DNA of 64,000 bases from Shimia sp. R10_1. GTDB lineage: Bacteria; Pseudomonadota; Alphaproteobacteria; Rhodobacterales; Rhodobacteraceae. A program made the translations under genes and the position numbers. This document shows, piece by piece, positions 17,630 to 27,144 of this stretch. Below the pieces are notes generated by a model that made no database searches, was not told the origin of the DNA, and worked only from the letters and a program-made list of their open reading frames with translations. Location of the stretch: positions 456,282 through 520,281 of the forward strand of contig NZ_JAGHQX010000002.1 of NCBI RefSeq assembly GCF_017744095.1. Direction: 5' to 3'. Position 1 is the first letter of the stretch; the number at the start of each line of letters is the position of its first letter.

Positions 17630-18562
17630 ATGGCCGAACTCTCCGCACAGGCGCCACAAGACAGCGCCAGCCTGCGCAGCCGCACTTTGCCAGAGGGGCT
17701 CTTTGGCTGGCTGCTGGTTGGGCCCGCCATGCTCTTCATCGCGGTGATTGTGGCGTGGCCGCTCGCGGAAACCATTCGGCTTTCTTTCATGGACGCGGGC
17801 CTTGGCGGCGAAAGCTATGTCGGCCTTGAGAACTATCAGGATCTCGCCGACAGCCGCCGCTTTCATCAGACCATTGTGCGCACGTTTTACTGGATGTTCC
17901 TCAGTGTGGGACTGAAACTGATGCTCGGGCTGATTGGTGCGACCCTGCTGAACGCCGCGATACCGGGACGGGCGCTGTTTCGGGTGCTGGTCATGCCACC
18001 CTGGGTGATCCCGATTGCGATTGGCTGTATTGGCTGGTTGTGGCTCTATAACGGCTACTTTGGTGTTTTGTCCGGGGTTTTGATGAAGCTCGGCATCACC
18101 GACGGACCCTTTGAATTCCTTGCTTACAAAACTTCGGCTTTCTACTCTGCGGTTGTGACCGATGTCTGGGTGGGCACGCCCATGGTGACGCTGTTCTTTC
18201 TGGCGGCGATGCAGGGGGTGAGCCGGGATCTGTATGAGGCGGCTTGGGTGGATGGCGCCGGGCGCTGGTATCGCTTCCGCCGGATCACCATTCCGCAAAT
18301 TTTCCCGGTGATCGTTTCTATGGCGCTGCTGTCGGCGATTTTCACCTTCAACAGCTTCGAGATCATCTGGATTTTGACCGAAGGCGGGCCGCGCGGGGCC
18401 ACCACCACCATGATCGTGGACACCTATAAGGTTGCGATTGGCAATTACAAATTTGGCGAAGGCGCGGCACGGGCGGTCATCATCGTGATCCTGCTTGGCC
18501 TTTTCTCTCTCATCTATTTGTTCTTCCTGAACAAAGTGAACAAACGCTACGGGGTGAAGTGA
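17630..18562 (+). CDS. Amino-sugar ABC importer, permease 1
   Basis: MalF/UgpA-like inner-membrane permease, 310 aa, with about six membrane segments and the ATPase-contact EAA loop YEAAWVDGAGRWYRFRRITIP. First gene of the divergent operon; GGGGGA lies seven bases before the ATG. One base separates it from permease 2. Transport of N-acetylhexosamine oligosaccharides is inferred from the operon's enzymes. Confidence 0.92.
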   Translation: MAELSAQAPQDSASLRSRTLPEGLFGWLLVGPAMLFIAVIVAWPLAETIRLSFMDAGLGGESYVGLENYQDLADSRRFHQTIVRTFYWMFLSVGLKLMLGLIGATLLNAAIPGRALFRVLVMPPWVIPIAIGCIGWLWLYNGYFGVLSGVLMKLGITDGPFEFLAYKTSAFYSAVVTDVWVGTPMVTLFFLAAMQGVSRDLYEAAWVDGAGRWYRFRRITIPQIFPVIVSMALLSAIFTFNSFEIIWILTEGGPRGATTTMIVDTYKVAIGNYKFGEGAARAVIIVILLGLFSLIYLFFLNKVNKRYGVK

Positions 18563-18563
18563 C

Positions 18564-19406
18564 ATGATGGATCGCTACACAAAGCTGCAACTGGTGGGCA
18601 TTTACGCCGCTCTGGCCGTGTTCCTCACCTTTATGCTGTTGCCGTTTTTTGAGATGTTCATGGCCAGCCTGCGCCCGCTCGAGCACCTGTTCCGCAGCCC
18701 GTATCAGTTCTGGTCGGATGACTTCAGCTTTCAAGCCTATCGCGACATGTGGGTCACGGTGCCGCTGCTGGGGCGCTATATCTTCAACTCGATTTTCATT
18801 GCCAGCTCTGTCACCTTGATCACCATGGTGTTTGTCGTGCCTGCGGCCTATGCCTATGCGCGGCTGAATTTTCCGTTCAAAAACATCAGCCTCGGTATTT
18901 TTCTCGGGGTGAATATGTTCACCGGTGCGGTGCTGCTCATTCCGCTTTATCGCGTGTTGCGCACCATGGGGCTGCTGAATTCCTACTGGGCGATGATCAT
19001 TCCCGGCGTCGCCTTCCTGATCCCCACGGGTATCTGGCTGCTGCGCTCTTATCTGGAGAAGATCCCGCGCGAGCTGGAGGAAGCGGCCTTTGTCGATGGC
19101 GCCAGCCGTCTTTACACCCTGCGCCGGGTGGTGCTGCCGCTGGCGGTGCCCGGGCTGATCGTGGTGGGCGTGGCCGTGTTTATCGGCGCATACGCACAGC
19201 AATTTTTGTTCGCAATCACATTCAACCAGACCCGCGAGCTGCAGCCGCTGCCTGCCGGTCTTTACGAATTCATCGGGTATCAAACGGTGACCTGGAATGA
19301 GATGATGGCCGCTGCCTTGGTGGGCGTTCTGCCTGTCATGGTCATCTTCCTGTTCCTGCAAAAGTATCTCGTCGCCGGCCTCACCGCTGGCGCCGTGAAA
19401 GAATAA
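18564..19406 (+). CDS. Amino-sugar ABC importer, permease 2
   Basis: MalG/UgpE-like permease, 280 aa, with six predicted membrane segments and the EAA loop LEEAAFVDGASRLYTLRRVVLP. It pairs with permease 1. A 20-nt gap with an AGGGAG site leads to the binding protein. Confidence 0.92.
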   Translation: MMDRYTKLQLVGIYAALAVFLTFMLLPFFEMFMASLRPLEHLFRSPYQFWSDDFSFQAYRDMWVTVPLLGRYIFNSIFIASSVTLITMVFVVPAAYAYARLNFPFKNISLGIFLGVNMFTGAVLLIPLYRVLRTMGLLNSYWAMIIPGVAFLIPTGIWLLRSYLEKIPRELEEAAFVDGASRLYTLRRVVLPLAVPGLIVVGVAVFIGAYAQQFLFAITFNQTRELQPLPAGLYEFIGYQTVTWNEMMAAALVGVLPVMVIFLFLQKYLVAGLTAGAVKE

Positions 19407-19426
19407 GCCAACAAGGGAGACTAATT

Positions 19427-20632
19427 ATGAAAAGCGTAAAACTGACATTGGGCGCAGCCCTTTTGTCTGGCGTGGCCAGCACGGCCATGGCGGCAGACAA
19501 AGAAGTTCATTTCATCATGTGCGGCGGCGAAGTGCGCGCGGCAGACCAAGCGGTGGTTGATCAGTTTGAGGCCGATTACGAAGGCGTAAAAGTCAATCTG
19601 GAAGCGGTGCCATGGGGCACATGTCAGGACAAATCCCTGACGCTGGCCGCAGCAGGTGACCCGCCCTCCATCGCCTATATGGGCAGCCGGACCCTGCGCC
19701 AGCTGGCGAAGAACGATCTGATCGTTCCGGCAGAAATCGACCCGAGCACACCTTATCAGCCCGGCGTTCTGAACACTGTGACCGTGGAAGGCACCGCCTG
19801 GGGCTATCCGCATGCGTTCTCCACCAAGGCGCTCTATCTGAACTGTGACATCATCGAAGCCTCCGGTCAGGCCTGTGAAGCGCCGGCCACCTGGGACGCG
19901 ATGTATGATCTTGCCAAAGGCGTGGTGGACAACACCGATGCGGCGGGCGTGGGCCTTGCGGGCAAAGACTTTGACAACACCATGCACCAGTTCCTGAACT
20001 ACCTCTATTCCAATGGTGGTGCGGTGATTGACAGCGCGTCGGGTAAAAACATGCTCGACAGCAAAGAGACCCGCGAGACGCTGGAATTCTACGGCAAGCT
20101 GGTGGATGTGGCGCAGGACGGCCCGACCGCATGGGAACGTGACCAGCTGCGTGACCTGTTCAACGACGGCCAGATCGCCATGTATGTCTCTGGCCCATGG
20201 GGTCACAACCAGCACAACGAAGGCATCAACCAGAAGGTTGTGCCTGTGCCTGCTGGCCCCTCCGGCACCTCTGGCTCTATCCTGATCACCGACTCCATCG
20301 TGGTGTTCAAAGGGTCTGGCCATGAAGATCTGGCACAGGAGCTGGCCAAGCGCATCACCTCTGGTGACAGCCAGTATGATCTGGACAGCAGCTGGGGCCT
20401 GACCCCGATTTTGGACTACTCCAAGCTTGGCAAAGAAGATCTCTACTACGCAGATGGCATCTGGCCGACTTTCACAGCCTCCATCGCGACCGGTGGCCCG
20501 GAGCCGCTTGTGGAAGATTTCAAATCGCTGCAGTCGGTCTTCACCAACATGGTGCAGGGCATCATCCTGAAGGATGACACGGTCGACAACCTGGTGACAA
20601 TCGCCGCCGAAGAGCTCGACGACGCGCTCTAA
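19427..20632 (+). CDS. Amino-sugar ABC importer, substrate-binding protein
   Basis: Periplasmic extracellular solute-binding protein family 1, 401 aa. The signal peptide is residues 1-23 (MKSVKLTLGAALLSGVASTAMA, cut before ADKEVHF). The body shows the usual two-lobe landmarks (GTCQDKSLTLAAAGDPPSIAYMG; FNDGQIAMYVSGPWGH). The gene is followed by a GC-rich hairpin (20647-20674) that may keep its message more abundant than the rest of the operon. Confidence 0.93.
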   Translation: MKSVKLTLGAALLSGVASTAMAADKEVHFIMCGGEVRAADQAVVDQFEADYEGVKVNLEAVPWGTCQDKSLTLAAAGDPPSIAYMGSRTLRQLAKNDLIVPAEIDPSTPYQPGVLNTVTVEGTAWGYPHAFSTKALYLNCDIIEASGQACEAPATWDAMYDLAKGVVDNTDAAGVGLAGKDFDNTMHQFLNYLYSNGGAVIDSASGKNMLDSKETRETLEFYGKLVDVAQDGPTAWERDQLRDLFNDGQIAMYVSGPWGHNQHNEGINQKVVPVPAGPSGTSGSILITDSIVVFKGSGHEDLAQELAKRITSGDSQYDLDSSWGLTPILDYSKLGKEDLYYADGIWPTFTASIATGGPEPLVEDFKSLQSVFTNMVQGIILKDDTVDNLVTIAAEELDDAL

Positions 20633-20646
20633 GCGGTCTCCCTGCT

Positions 20647-20674
20647 CCGGGCGCGCCGTCGATGGTGCGCCCGG
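20647..20674 (+). other. Intercistronic hairpin after binding-protein gene
   Basis: An 11-bp stem with one G-U pair (CCGGGCGCGCC / GGTGCGCCCGG) and a 6-nt loop in the 91-nt gap before the ATPase gene. There is no T-run directly after it, so it fits message stabilisation or partial termination better than full termination. Confidence 0.6.
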
Positions 20675-20723
20675 GGTGTGATCCTCCTCACTTTCAAAAA
20701 TTTTCAGACAGACGGACAGTGCC

Positions 20724-21821
20724 ATGGCGACGCTCAACCTCAATGCAATCACCAAATCCTTTGGCACAGCCAAAGTGTTGCATGACATCAGCCTCGCCAT
20801 TGAGGACAAGGAATTTGTGGTGTTTGTCGGCCCTTCAGGCTGTGGCAAATCCACGTTGCTGCGCATCATTGCCGGGCTGGAGGAAGCCACATCCGGCTCC
20901 ATCGTGATTGGTGGCGAGGATGTGAGTCACGCCGCCCCGGTGGATCGCGGCATTTCCATGGTGTTCCAATCCTATGCGCTCTATCCGCATCTGACGGTTT
21001 ATGAAAACATCGCCTTCCCGCTGCGGGTGCAGAAGATGGCGAAAGATCAATTGGATGCGCGTGTGCAACACGCCGCCAAAGTGCTCCAACTCACGGACAA
21101 ACTGCAACTGAAGCCCGGACAGCTTTCGGGTGGTCAGCGCCAGCGGGTGGCCATTGGCCGTTCGATTGTGCGCGAACCGAAGGTGTTCCTGTTTGATGAG
21201 CCGCTCTCCAACCTTGACGCCGCACTTCGTGGGGATATGCGCGTCGAGCTGAGCCAGCTGCATCGTCAACTGGACGCCACCATGGTCTATGTGACCCATG
21301 ATCAGGTCGAAGCCATGACAATGGCCGACCGGATTGTGGTGCTGAACGGCGGTCAGGTGGAACAATTTGGCACGCCTATGGAACTCTATCACCACCCGGC
21401 CACCAAATTTGTGGCAAGCTTCATCGGCCAGCCCAATATGAACTTTGTGCCCGCCAAGGTGCTGGACACAGGCGGCGCGCTGACTGTGGAGCTTGAAGGC
21501 GGCCATAAGATGTCGCTGCCGGTGGACACAACCGGTGTCAGCCTTGGGGATAGTGTAGAGGTTGGCATTCGTCCCGAACATGTGGCTTTGGGCCAGAATG
21601 GTCTCGATATTACGGTGAATGTGCTGGAACGTCTGGGCGGTGTGGCGATCACCTATGGCACCATTGGCAATGGCACGCGGTTCTGCGCCTCCCTGCCTGG
21701 TGACGCGCCAGTGCGTGAGGGGGAAATCCTCAAGCTCACGGTCGCGCCAGAAGACTGCCACGTGTTCCAAAGCAACGGTCAGGTGCTGCGCCGCAAATCC
21801 GCGCCGGCGCTGGTGGCCTGA
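20724..21821 (+). CDS. Amino-sugar ABC importer, ATPase (UgpC/MsmX type)
   Basis: 365 aa ATPase. Walker A GPSGCGKST, Q-loop VFQSYALYPHL, signature LSGGQRQRVAIG, Walker B VFLFDEPLSNLD and the switch His in VYVTHDQVEA. From about residue 240 there is a C-terminal TOBE/OB regulatory domain (VGIRPEHVAL), as in MalK/UgpC. It completes the importer. Confidence 0.95.
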   Translation: MATLNLNAITKSFGTAKVLHDISLAIEDKEFVVFVGPSGCGKSTLLRIIAGLEEATSGSIVIGGEDVSHAAPVDRGISMVFQSYALYPHLTVYENIAFPLRVQKMAKDQLDARVQHAAKVLQLTDKLQLKPGQLSGGQRQRVAIGRSIVREPKVFLFDEPLSNLDAALRGDMRVELSQLHRQLDATMVYVTHDQVEAMTMADRIVVLNGGQVEQFGTPMELYHHPATKFVASFIGQPNMNFVPAKVLDTGGALTVELEGGHKMSLPVDTTGVSLGDSVEVGIRPEHVALGQNGLDITVNVLERLGGVAITYGTIGNGTRFCASLPGDAPVREGEILKLTVAPEDCHVFQSNGQVLRRKSAPALVA

Positions 21822-21830
21822 GGATAAGTC

Positions 21831-22967
21831 ATGCGTGTTGTCACAGCAGGGATCGGGCTTCGGGCGGGGCATGTGCTCTCCATCCTGAAAGAGGCCATGC
21901 CCGAGGTGGAATTTATTGGATTTTATGATCCACAGCCCACCCATCTGGAAATGATTGGCACCGATGTGCCGCGGTTTGACGATGTGGAGTCCATGCTCGC
22001 CGACACATCGCCAGACCTCTTCTTTGTCGGCTCACCGAACAGTTTCCATCTGGAGCATATCAAGGCGGGGCTGGCCGCCGGGGTGCGGATTTTCACGGAA
22101 AAGCCCGTGGTCACCACCAAAGAGGAGACCATGGAGCTGGCCGCGCTTTTGGCAGAGCACGGCACGGACCGTGTGATGGTGGGGCTGGTGCTGCGCTATT
22201 CGCAACATATGGTGGATCTGCGCCGGGTTCTGGATCAGATCGGGCCGATCACCTCGATTGAAGCGAGTGAACATATCGCGCCGTATCACGGGGCGTTTTT
22301 CATGCGGGATTGGCGGCGGATGGTGCGCTGGTCTGGCGGCTTCATGCTGGAAAAATGCTGTCACGATCTGGACATCTACAACATGGTGACCGGCTCAAGG
22401 CCCAGCCGCGTGGCGAGCTTTGGCGGGCGGCGATCTTTTGTGCCGGAATTTGCGCCCACGTCAAACGCCGAAAACGAGATCATGCACCGCAAGAAAAGCG
22501 TGTGGCAGAGCGTAGATGACCCGTTTCACAGCGATGGGGATATCATCGACCACCAGACGGCGATCCTGCACTATGAAAGCGGCGCGTCGATGAGTTTTCA
22601 CACCAATATCAACGTGCCCGATGAGCACCGCCGCTTCTGTGTGATGGGCGCGCTGGGCATGATTGAGGGCGATTTTATGCGCGGCTTTGTGCGGGCCACG
22701 GCGCGGGATGGCAGCGTGATTGCCGATCACGATTACACCCAGATGGAGGCGGCGCGCGCCTCTGCCCACTACGGCGCGGATCACATGATGGTGGATGACA
22801 TCGTGGCCTTTTTGAAAGGCGAGAGCGACAGCCTACCGGTGGGCGTGGTGGACGCGCTTGAGGCCGGGCTGGTGGCGATGGCGCTAGACGAGGCGCGCAT
22901 CAACGGCAGCATGATTGATATGGGCCCGATCTGGGCGGAATTTGACAAGTTTGGATTGCGGAAATGA
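21831..22967 (+). CDS. Gfo/Idh/MocA-family NAD(P)-dependent oxidoreductase
   Basis: 378 aa. An N-terminal Rossmann fold, though its first loop is atypical (VVTAGIGLRAGHVL), and the family's EKP motif in RIFTEKPVV near residue 89, then the C-terminal dimerisation/substrate domain with LEKCCHDLDIYN carrying the likely catalytic Lys and His. The family oxidises or reduces sugars, and some members (GH109) are NAD-dependent N-acetylgalactosaminidases. Its exact job is unknown; it is nine bases from the importer ATPase and overlaps the next gene by four, so it belongs to the pathway. Confidence 0.85.
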   Translation: MRVVTAGIGLRAGHVLSILKEAMPEVEFIGFYDPQPTHLEMIGTDVPRFDDVESMLADTSPDLFFVGSPNSFHLEHIKAGLAAGVRIFTEKPVVTTKEETMELAALLAEHGTDRVMVGLVLRYSQHMVDLRRVLDQIGPITSIEASEHIAPYHGAFFMRDWRRMVRWSGGFMLEKCCHDLDIYNMVTGSRPSRVASFGGRRSFVPEFAPTSNAENEIMHRKKSVWQSVDDPFHSDGDIIDHQTAILHYESGASMSFHTNINVPDEHRRFCVMGALGMIEGDFMRGFVRATARDGSVIADHDYTQMEAARASAHYGADHMMVDDIVAFLKGESDSLPVGVVDALEAGLVAMALDEARINGSMIDMGPIWAEFDKFGLRK

Positions 22968-23962
22968 CGATGAAAGCGGATGTTCCGGGCGCCTGGATGG
23001 CGCAGGAAAGTGGCGACGCGCTGGGTGTTTTTGCGCGGGCGGCGACACAGGCGGTGGCCCTGCCCGACATGGGGGATGTGCGGGCGTTTTACACCATTGC
23101 ACGCGGCTCCTCTGATGCGGCGGCCAATATTCTCTCCTATGAGTTCATGCGGGTGCTGGGCGTGCCGGTCACATCGCTGCCCCCATCGGTGTTTTCGATC
23201 GGCGATGGTGTGCAGATGGCAGGCACCGCCGCGCTGGTGGTGAGCCAGTCTGGCGCGAGTGAGGATCTGGTGCGCAGTGCCAAAGGCGCAGGGGCACGGG
23301 GTGCCAAAGTGCTGGCGATCACCAACCAACCAAACAGCCCGGTGGAACAGGTTTCAGAAGTCACCGTCCCTATCAGCGCTGGCCCTGAAAACGCAGTACC
23401 CGCAACCAAAACCGTAGTGGGCTCTATCGCGGCTGGGATGGCACTTTTGGCTGGATTAGAGACAAAATATGACGCCAAGAGCTCTGCGCAAACACTGGCA
23501 GGCGCGCCCGCTGCCTTGCCAAATGCAGCGGCGATCCGCGCGGCTTTCCTGCGGGCGCGCAGCGTCTATGTGATCGGGCGGGATACCGGCTTTGGGGCAG
23601 CCCATGAGGTGGCGTTGAAGCTGAAGGAATGCTGCGCCGTTCACGCCGAAGCCTACTCCTCCTCCGAGGTTCTGCATGGCCCTCTGCAACTGGCCACCAA
23701 CCCGCTCATGGTGCTGATCCTCGACACCGGGCGGGCCGACATTCAGGACAGCCTCGATCAGGCAGAAGCGCGGTTTCAGGCAGAAGGCTGTGACGTGCAT
23801 CGCCTGCGGGTGAGCGCACTTTGTGAGGGGCCGCTGACCCCGGCGGCGGCGGCGGCTTATCTGCTCGCGCTGATCTACCCTGTGATCCTTGAAACTGCGC
23901 TGGCTTTGGGATTGAACCCAGATGCGCCGGAAACGCTCTCGAAAGTGACCCAAACCACATGA
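22964..23962 (+). CDS. SIS-domain glucosamine-6-phosphate deaminase-like (NagB-II/GlmS-type)
   Basis: Two SIS domains in 332 aa, like the isomerase half of GlmS without the glutaminase half. This is the build of NagB-II, which makes fructose-6-phosphate and ammonia from glucosamine-6-phosphate. Landmarks: ARGSSDAAANILSYEF, SQSGASEDLV, the PENAVPATKT loop, and EVALKLKECC ... SSEVLHGP. It overlaps both neighbours by 4 bases (ATGA), so translation is coupled. A sugar isomerase without deamination is the main alternative. Confidence 0.85.
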   Translation: MTMKADVPGAWMAQESGDALGVFARAATQAVALPDMGDVRAFYTIARGSSDAAANILSYEFMRVLGVPVTSLPPSVFSIGDGVQMAGTAALVVSQSGASEDLVRSAKGAGARGAKVLAITNQPNSPVEQVSEVTVPISAGPENAVPATKTVVGSIAAGMALLAGLETKYDAKSSAQTLAGAPAALPNAAAIRAAFLRARSVYVIGRDTGFGAAHEVALKLKECCAVHAEAYSSSEVLHGPLQLATNPLMVLILDTGRADIQDSLDQAEARFQAEGCDVHRLRVSALCEGPLTPAAAAAYLLALIYPVILETALALGLNPDAPETLSKVTQTT

Positions 23963-25020
23963 CCGACTCTTTGAACAGCTGGGCCACCTGGCGCGAAATT
24001 CATCAACAACCTGCGGTTTGGCGCGCCTGGGGCGCGGCGTTTGACGTGGCTGGCTTGCGCGCCTGGATTGCCGATCAGAACGCGGACGAGGTGTGGTTCT
24101 GTGGCGCGGGCACCAGCGCCTATATCGGCGACATCATCGCCACCGCTGTGCCGGGCACCCGCTCTGTGCCCTCCACCGATCTGGTGGCCAATCCGCGCGC
24201 CTTTCTGACGGGCAACCGCCCGCTGGTGGTGAGCTTTGGCCGCTCAGGCAATTCCACCGAAAGCCTTGGCACGCTCGATGCGCTGGACGCTTTGGCGCCG
24301 GATGCGCCGCGTTTGCACATCACCTGCAACCCCGAGGGCGCACTGGCAACCCGCGCAGCGCCCGGCCCGCTGAAGGTGATCAACCTGCCCGAAGTGACCC
24401 ATGATGCGGGCTTTGCCATGACCAGCAGCTTTTCCACCATGCTGCTGACCGCGCTGGCCCTGTTTGATGCGCCCTGTGATGTGCCTGCGCGCTTTGCTGC
24501 GCTGGCCGATCAGCTCGACGCCCTGTTGCCGCAGTTTGGCACGCCGCGCCCGGAGCGTGCGGTTTATGTCGGCTCTGGCCCGCTGACCTATGCGGCGCGG
24601 GAGGCAGCGCTGAAGGTGATGGAACTAACCGCCGGGCAGACACCTGCGCTGTGGGACAGCAGCCTTGGCTTCCGTCACGGCCCGAAATCCTTTGTGCGCG
24701 GCGAGACCGCGATCACCGTCTTCTCCAGCCCGCAATCGCCCACCCGCGCCTATGACACCGATCTGGTGGCCGAGCTGCGCGCGCAGTTCCCCGACGCGCG
24801 GGTGACAGAGATTGGCCCCGGCGGAGATATCGACATCGCCATGCCCTTTGGCACCGCCTGGGCGGCACCGCTGTGCATCGCTGCGGCGCAGATCGACGGC
24901 GTTAAATGGGCCGCAGATCTGGGTCTGAATGTGGATGATCCTTTCACCGGCCAAGGCACGCTCAGCCGTGTGGTGGCAGGGGTGACCCTGCATGGTGTTG
25001 GCGACGGAGCAGGCGCATGA
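23959..25020 (+). CDS. SIS-domain AgaS-like ketose/aldose isomerase (galactosamine-6-phosphate deaminase type)
   Basis: 353 aa, clearly a different SIS subfamily from its neighbour. AgaS landmarks: WFCGAGTSAYIGD, SFGRSGNSTESLGTLDAL, AGFAMTSSFSTMLL, AREAALKVMELTAGQ and GFRHGPKSF. AgaS converts galactosamine-6-phosphate to tagatose-6-phosphate and ammonia. Together with the AgaZ-type protein two genes on, it argues for GalNAc use. It overlaps both neighbours by four bases. Confidence 0.85.
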   Translation: MTDSLNSWATWREIHQQPAVWRAWGAAFDVAGLRAWIADQNADEVWFCGAGTSAYIGDIIATAVPGTRSVPSTDLVANPRAFLTGNRPLVVSFGRSGNSTESLGTLDALDALAPDAPRLHITCNPEGALATRAAPGPLKVINLPEVTHDAGFAMTSSFSTMLLTALALFDAPCDVPARFAALADQLDALLPQFGTPRPERAVYVGSGPLTYAAREAALKVMELTAGQTPALWDSSLGFRHGPKSFVRGETAITVFSSPQSPTRAYDTDLVAELRAQFPDARVTEIGPGGDIDIAMPFGTAWAAPLCIAAAQIDGVKWAADLGLNVDDPFTGQGTLSRVVAGVTLHGVGDGAGA

Positions 25021-25925
25021 CAGTCGCCGGCATCGATCTGGGAGGCACCAAATGTGAGGTGCGCCTGTTTGATGAAGACTGGCGCGAAGTGACGCGCCAC
25101 CGCGCGCCAACGCCAAAAACCTACAAAGAGCTGGTCACAACTGTGGTGGATCAGGTCCGATGGGCCGAAGCGGAAGCCGGGATGGCGCTGCCGGTGGGTG
25201 TGGGAGCGGCCGGGCTGGTGAACCCGAAAACCGGCCTCGCGCTGACCGCCAATCTGCCCGCCACCGACCATCCGTTTCCCGCCCATCTGAACACCGCTTT
25301 GGGACGCCCGATCACCTATGTGAATGACTGCCGCGCACTGGGGCTGTCAGAGGCGATTTTTGGCGCAGGGCGCGGCCACAACACCGTGATGTCCCTGATC
25401 ATCGGCACAGGCATTGGTGGCGGAATTGTGGTGAATCAGTCTCTTTTACAGGGACCAACCCTGACGGGCGGTGAGTTTGGCCACATCGCTGCGCCCGCGC
25501 ATATTGTGAGCCGTTACAGGCTGCCAATCCATCGCTGTGGCTGTGGCCGATTGGGCTGTATTGAAACCTATGTGGCGGGGCCCGGACTGACCGCGCTGGC
25601 GCAACATCTGAGCGGGCTCGCGCTCTCTCCGCCAGAAATAGCTGAACGTCGCAAAGGCGATATGGCGCGGGTCTGGAAAGTCTGGACCAACCTTGCCGCC
25701 GAGATGATCCACGGGCTGACCCTGACGGTGGACCCGGATGTGATCGTGCTGGGCGGTGGTCTGAGCCAGATCGACGGTGTGATCGAGGACATCTCAACCG
25801 CCGCGCAAGACGCACAGATCGGGGATTTCTTGGCCGCAAAGCTGGTACTGGCTGAGGGCGGCGACGCCAGCGGCGCACGAGGGGCTGCCTATGCAGCCTG
25901 GCAGGAGACACAACATGACGGATGA
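25017..25925 (+). CDS. ROK-family N-acetylhexosamine kinase
   Basis: 302 aa sugar kinase of the ROK family, expected to phosphorylate the free N-acetylhexosamine released by GH20. Visible: the ATP phosphate loop GIDLGGTKCEV, the catalytic Asp in YVNDCRALGLSE, SLIIGTGIGGGIV and the ROK zinc site HRCGCGRLGCIE. Overlaps the upstream gene by 4 bases and the downstream one by 11. Confidence 0.92.
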   Translation: MTVAGIDLGGTKCEVRLFDEDWREVTRHRAPTPKTYKELVTTVVDQVRWAEAEAGMALPVGVGAAGLVNPKTGLALTANLPATDHPFPAHLNTALGRPITYVNDCRALGLSEAIFGAGRGHNTVMSLIIGTGIGGGIVVNQSLLQGPTLTGGEFGHIAAPAHIVSRYRLPIHRCGCGRLGCIETYVAGPGLTALAQHLSGLALSPPEIAERRKGDMARVWKVWTNLAAEMIHGLTLTVDPDVIVLGGGLSQIDGVIEDISTAAQDAQIGDFLAAKLVLAEGGDASGARGAAYAAWQETQHDG

Positions 25926-27144
25926 ACTCCGCAAGATCATCACCCAGAACCGCAACGGAGCGCCCGTGGCCATTCCCTCGGTCTGCACCGCGCATCCCGA
26001 TGTGTTGCGGGCCGCGCTCGCGCTTGCAGAGCGAAAGGATCAGCGGGTGGTGATTGAGGCCACCTCCAATCAAGTCAATCAGGACGGCGGCTACACTGGG
26101 ATCACGCCGGAAGGTTTCATCCGCTATGTGCACGACATTGCCGATGATGCCGGCGTGGATCGCGGGCGCATCATCTTTGGCGGCGACCACCTCGGCCCGC
26201 AGGCCTGGCGCGCAATGCCGGCCAAGGCGGCGATGGAAAAGGCGCGCGTTCTGGTGCGTGATTATGTGAAAGCCGGGTTTGGCAAGATCCACCTTGATTG
26301 CTCCGAAGGTTGTGCGGGCGAAGCAGCGCAACTGAATGACGATCAAACCGCCAGCCGCTCTGCCGATCTGGCGCGGGTTTGTGCAGAAGCGGGCGAAGAT
26401 CTGCTTTTTGTCGTTGGCACCGAAGTGCCCCCACCAGGTGGCGCGCGCATGGATGAGGACGGAGATATCCCCCCCACCAACGCAACTGACGCGGCCAAAA
26501 CCCTCGCCATGCACATCGAGACCTTTGGCGATCTGGCCCCCGCGATCGGCGGATTGGTGGTGCAGCCCGGCGTGGAATTCAGCCCGACCGAAGTGCATCA
26601 CATGCCGCTGGCGCGCGATCCGGGCTTTGTTGCCGCACTCGCAGACACGCCAAATGTCTGTCTTGAGGCGCATTCGACGGATTATCAGCACCCGGAGGTG
26701 TTTCATCGGCTTGCAGAGCTGGGCTTTGCGTTCCAAAAGGTCGGCCCGGCGCTGACCTTTGCCTACCGCGAGGCGCTTTATGCGCTGGACACTCTGCGCG
26801 GCTCCAAAGGCGCGCTGCAGGCGGCAATGGAAGAAGTGATGTTGGAAACACCAAAACACTGGCAGGGGCACTATCATGGGGCCGAGGATGCGCTGTATCA
26901 GCAGCGTCATTTCGGGCTGGCGGATCGTATCCGCTATTACTGGCCTCAGCCCAAGGCGGTTGCTGCTGTGAAGGCGCTGTTTGATGATCTGCCCGCTGTT
27001 TCGCCCGACGCAGCACTGCAAACCGCCTTTGATGAGGCCACGCTGACCCGTGCCGAGATGCTGGACGGTGCGCAAGCGCAGCGGCTGGTGGATGCGCAGA
27101 TCGAATTGGCGCTGGAGCCCTATTTTCTTGAGGTGACATCATGA
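25915..27144 (+). CDS. GatZ/KbaZ/AgaZ-like tagatose-bisphosphate aldolase subunit
   Basis: 409 aa TIM-barrel protein of the class II tagatose-1,6-bisphosphate aldolase GatZ/KbaZ family, known in enteric bacteria as the non-catalytic partner of GatY/KbaY. Conserved blocks: EATSNQVNQDGGYTG, FGGDHLGPQAW, HLDCSEG, VGTEVPPPGGA and EAHSTDYQ. The start at 25915 follows GCAGGAGA and lies inside the kinase gene. No catalytic GatY/KbaY gene and no tagatose-6-phosphate kinase gene occur in this window, so the protein is an orphan here. Confidence 0.88.
   Translation: MTDELRKIITQNRNGAPVAIPSVCTAHPDVLRAALALAERKDQRVVIEATSNQVNQDGGYTGITPEGFIRYVHDIADDAGVDRGRIIFGGDHLGPQAWRAMPAKAAMEKARVLVRDYVKAGFGKIHLDCSEGCAGEAAQLNDDQTASRSADLARVCAEAGEDLLFVVGTEVPPPGGARMDEDGDIPPTNATDAAKTLAMHIETFGDLAPAIGGLVVQPGVEFSPTEVHHMPLARDPGFVAALADTPNVCLEAHSTDYQHPEVFHRLAELGFAFQKVGPALTFAYREALYALDTLRGSKGALQAAMEEVMLETPKHWQGHYHGAEDALYQQRHFGLADRIRYYWPQPKAVAAVKALFDDLPAVSPDAALQTAFDEATLTRAEMLDGAQAQRLVDAQIELALEPYFLEVTS

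Noticed and set aside
19421..20902. 493-codon open frame on the minus strand
   Set aside because: Antisense to the binding-protein and ATPase genes; such long mirror frames are common in G+C-rich coding DNA and the product looks like nothing known.
25399..27075. 558-codon open frame on the minus strand
   Set aside because: Antisense to the kinase and GatZ-like genes, which have firm family motifs.
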